A DNA stretch of 64,000 nt from an uncultured Clostridium sp. (GTDB lineage: Bacteria; Bacillota; Clostridia; TANB77; CAG-508), in contig CAOKRC010000005.1 in NCBI GenBank assembly GCA_948471035.1, positions 1-64,000 of the forward strand, given 5' to 3'. Within the stretch, counting starts at the first letter, position 1; each line of letters starts with the position of its first letter. The notes under the pieces were generated by a model, which saw nothing but the letters and a program-made list of their open reading frames with translations, made no database searches and was not told the origin of the DNA. Below are positions 63,105-64,000 of this stretch, piece after piece. A program made the translations under genes and the position numbers.

Positions 63105-64000
63105 CTACTTTCCACAACAGTTTTTATATTTCTTCCCACTTCCACAAGGACATGGGTCGTTTCTTCCTATTGTTGGGCCTTGGTTTATTACTATTATTGG
63201 TGCTCTTTTTTGTCCGTCTACATCATTTATATTATCTAAAGATGTATTTGTAATTCTTACGGTTTCTGTTCTTCTTACATCTTGTTGTTTGCTTATGTTT
63301 AGTAGTATTTTTACGACATCGTGTTTAATAGAATATATCATTTCATCAAACATATCTGTTCCTTCTATTCTATATTGAACAACTGGGTCTTTTTGTCCAT
63401 ATGCACGAAGTCCTATGCCGTCTTTTAGTTCATCCATTGCATCTATATGGTCCATCCATTTTTGGTCTACTACTTTTAGCATAACTACTCTTTCAAGTTC
63501 TCTTAACTCTTGTTCACCAATCTCAACTTCCTTTTCTTCATATTTTGCAAGTACTTTTGAAAGTAATTCTTCTTGTAATTTGCTTTCATCAAATTTCTTA
63601 TCTTGTAATGCTTCTATATTATCTAATCCAAATGTATTTTTTATTTCTTCTTTTAATGATTCATAATTTACCACTTCTTCTTGTGAATATTGATTAACAA
63701 GGTCTTCTACTACACTAGTTATCATATTGATAATACTATTTTTCAAATCTTCCCCGTTTAAAACTTGTTTTCTTTGTTTATAGATTATTTCTCTTTGTGT
63801 ATTCATAACATCATCATATTGTAACACATGTTTACGAATACTGAAGTTTTTACCCTCTACTCTTTTTTGGGCCTTTTCAACTGCACCAGAAATTATTTTA
63901 GATTCGATTGGCATATCTTCATCTGCACCTAGAGTATTAAATACACCTGTAATCATATCTCCACCAAATATTTTCATTAAATCATCATCAAGCCCTATGT
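63105..64000 (-). CDS. secA: SecA preprotein translocase ATPase (3' part, cut by window end)
   Basis: The C-terminal ~298 residues of Sec[61 protein letters not shown] (helicase-end motif), [24 protein letters not shown], and the C-terminal SEC-C zinc motif [15 protein letters not shown] at the stop. Its CGG triplets (GAC GGA, GAC GGC, AAC GGG) are out of frame. The motif and its downstream flank occur again at 59687-59764 and, for the motif, 62623-62690. Confidence 0.95.
   Translation of the reverse strand, partial: IGLDDDLMKIFGGDMITGVFNTLGADEDMPIESKIISGAVEKAQKRVEGKNFSIRKHVLQYDDVMNTQREIIYKQRKQVLNGEDLKNSIINMITSVVEDLVNQYSQEEVVNYESLKEEIKNTFGLDNIEALQDKKFDESKLQEELLSKVLAKYEEKEVEIGEQELRELERVVMLKVVDQKWMDHIDAMDELKDGIGLRAYGQKDPVVQYRIEGTDMFDEMIYSIKHDVVKILLNISKQQDVRRTETVRITNTSLDNINDVDGQKRAPIIVINQGPTIGRNDPCPCGSGKKYKNCCGK

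Overview
The window is very A+T-rich DNA from a Gram-positive, endospore-forming Firmicute, most likely an uncultured Clostridia member. The reasons are an intact sigma-K with its pro-sequence, a Spo0A-like regulator, PolC-type DNA polymerase III, the pyrH-frr-uppS-cdsA-rseP-polC order, PurH, RF2 with its programmed frameshift, and Firmicute-style purine-rich ribosome binding sites. No tRNA or rRNA gene was recognised.

Layout. 1-0.85 kb: remnants of a prepilin-like/Ig-like protein gene that appears interrupted. 0.8-25.7 kb: an accessory island with a large serine recombinase and a degenerate partner, a membrane-tethered MazF, a sigma-like factor, a Spo0A-like regulator facing a radical-SAM/pseudo-receiver fusion, LysR, a type III toxin-antitoxin locus whose ToxN-like toxin is fused to a CYTH domain, a run of about ten one-gene units that often share a short motif right after the stop codon (11.8-20.3 kb), and a mobilisation module (ParB-like, relaxase, MobC, TnpV). 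26-58 kb: mostly core genes (rlmD, purH, lysC, prfB, sigK, an RsmB-type methyltransferase, a DUF368 undecaprenyl-phosphate translocase, a U32 protease, cysE, asnB, a peroxiredoxin, polC, rseP, cdsA, uppS, frr, pyrH, a trmR-like gene) with small toxin-antitoxin pairs between them. 58-64 kb: a probable 6S RNA, small membrane and zinc-ribbon proteins, a DUF1016 nuclease gene, copies of the secA 3' end, and the 3' part of secA.

Main observation. Twelve genes (17 sites) are each broken by one extra base, and every time the extra base is the C of an in-frame CGG codon. Skipping that C turns CGG-N into the glycine codon GGN, restores the family sequence at a conserved glycine, and makes every CDS a whole number of codons. 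I checked CGG in the coding strand of all recognisable genes: the many other CGG triplets are out of frame (for example GAC GGA), and I found no recognisable family in which an in-frame CGG must be read as Arg. Four in-frame CGGs lie in three small, unrecognised, more G+C-rich ORFs. This looks like organism-wide +1 frameshifting at, or quadruplet decoding of, CGGN as glycine, with CGG otherwise avoided. The competing explanation is a systematic sequence artefact. Affected genes include RF2 (three CGG sites plus the classical CTT-TGA-C site), PolC, AsnB, LysC, RseP and CysE, and also one mobile-island gene.

How genes work together. uppS, cdsA, rseP and the DUF368 protein serve envelope lipid and membrane-protease functions. 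The U32 protein and the TrmR-like methyltransferase probably act on the same wobble-uridine modification pathway. prfB, frr and polC are central information genes. The island carries its own regulation (Spo0A-like, Spo0E-like, XRE and sigma-like proteins), stability (toxIN, MazF) and mobilisation functions.
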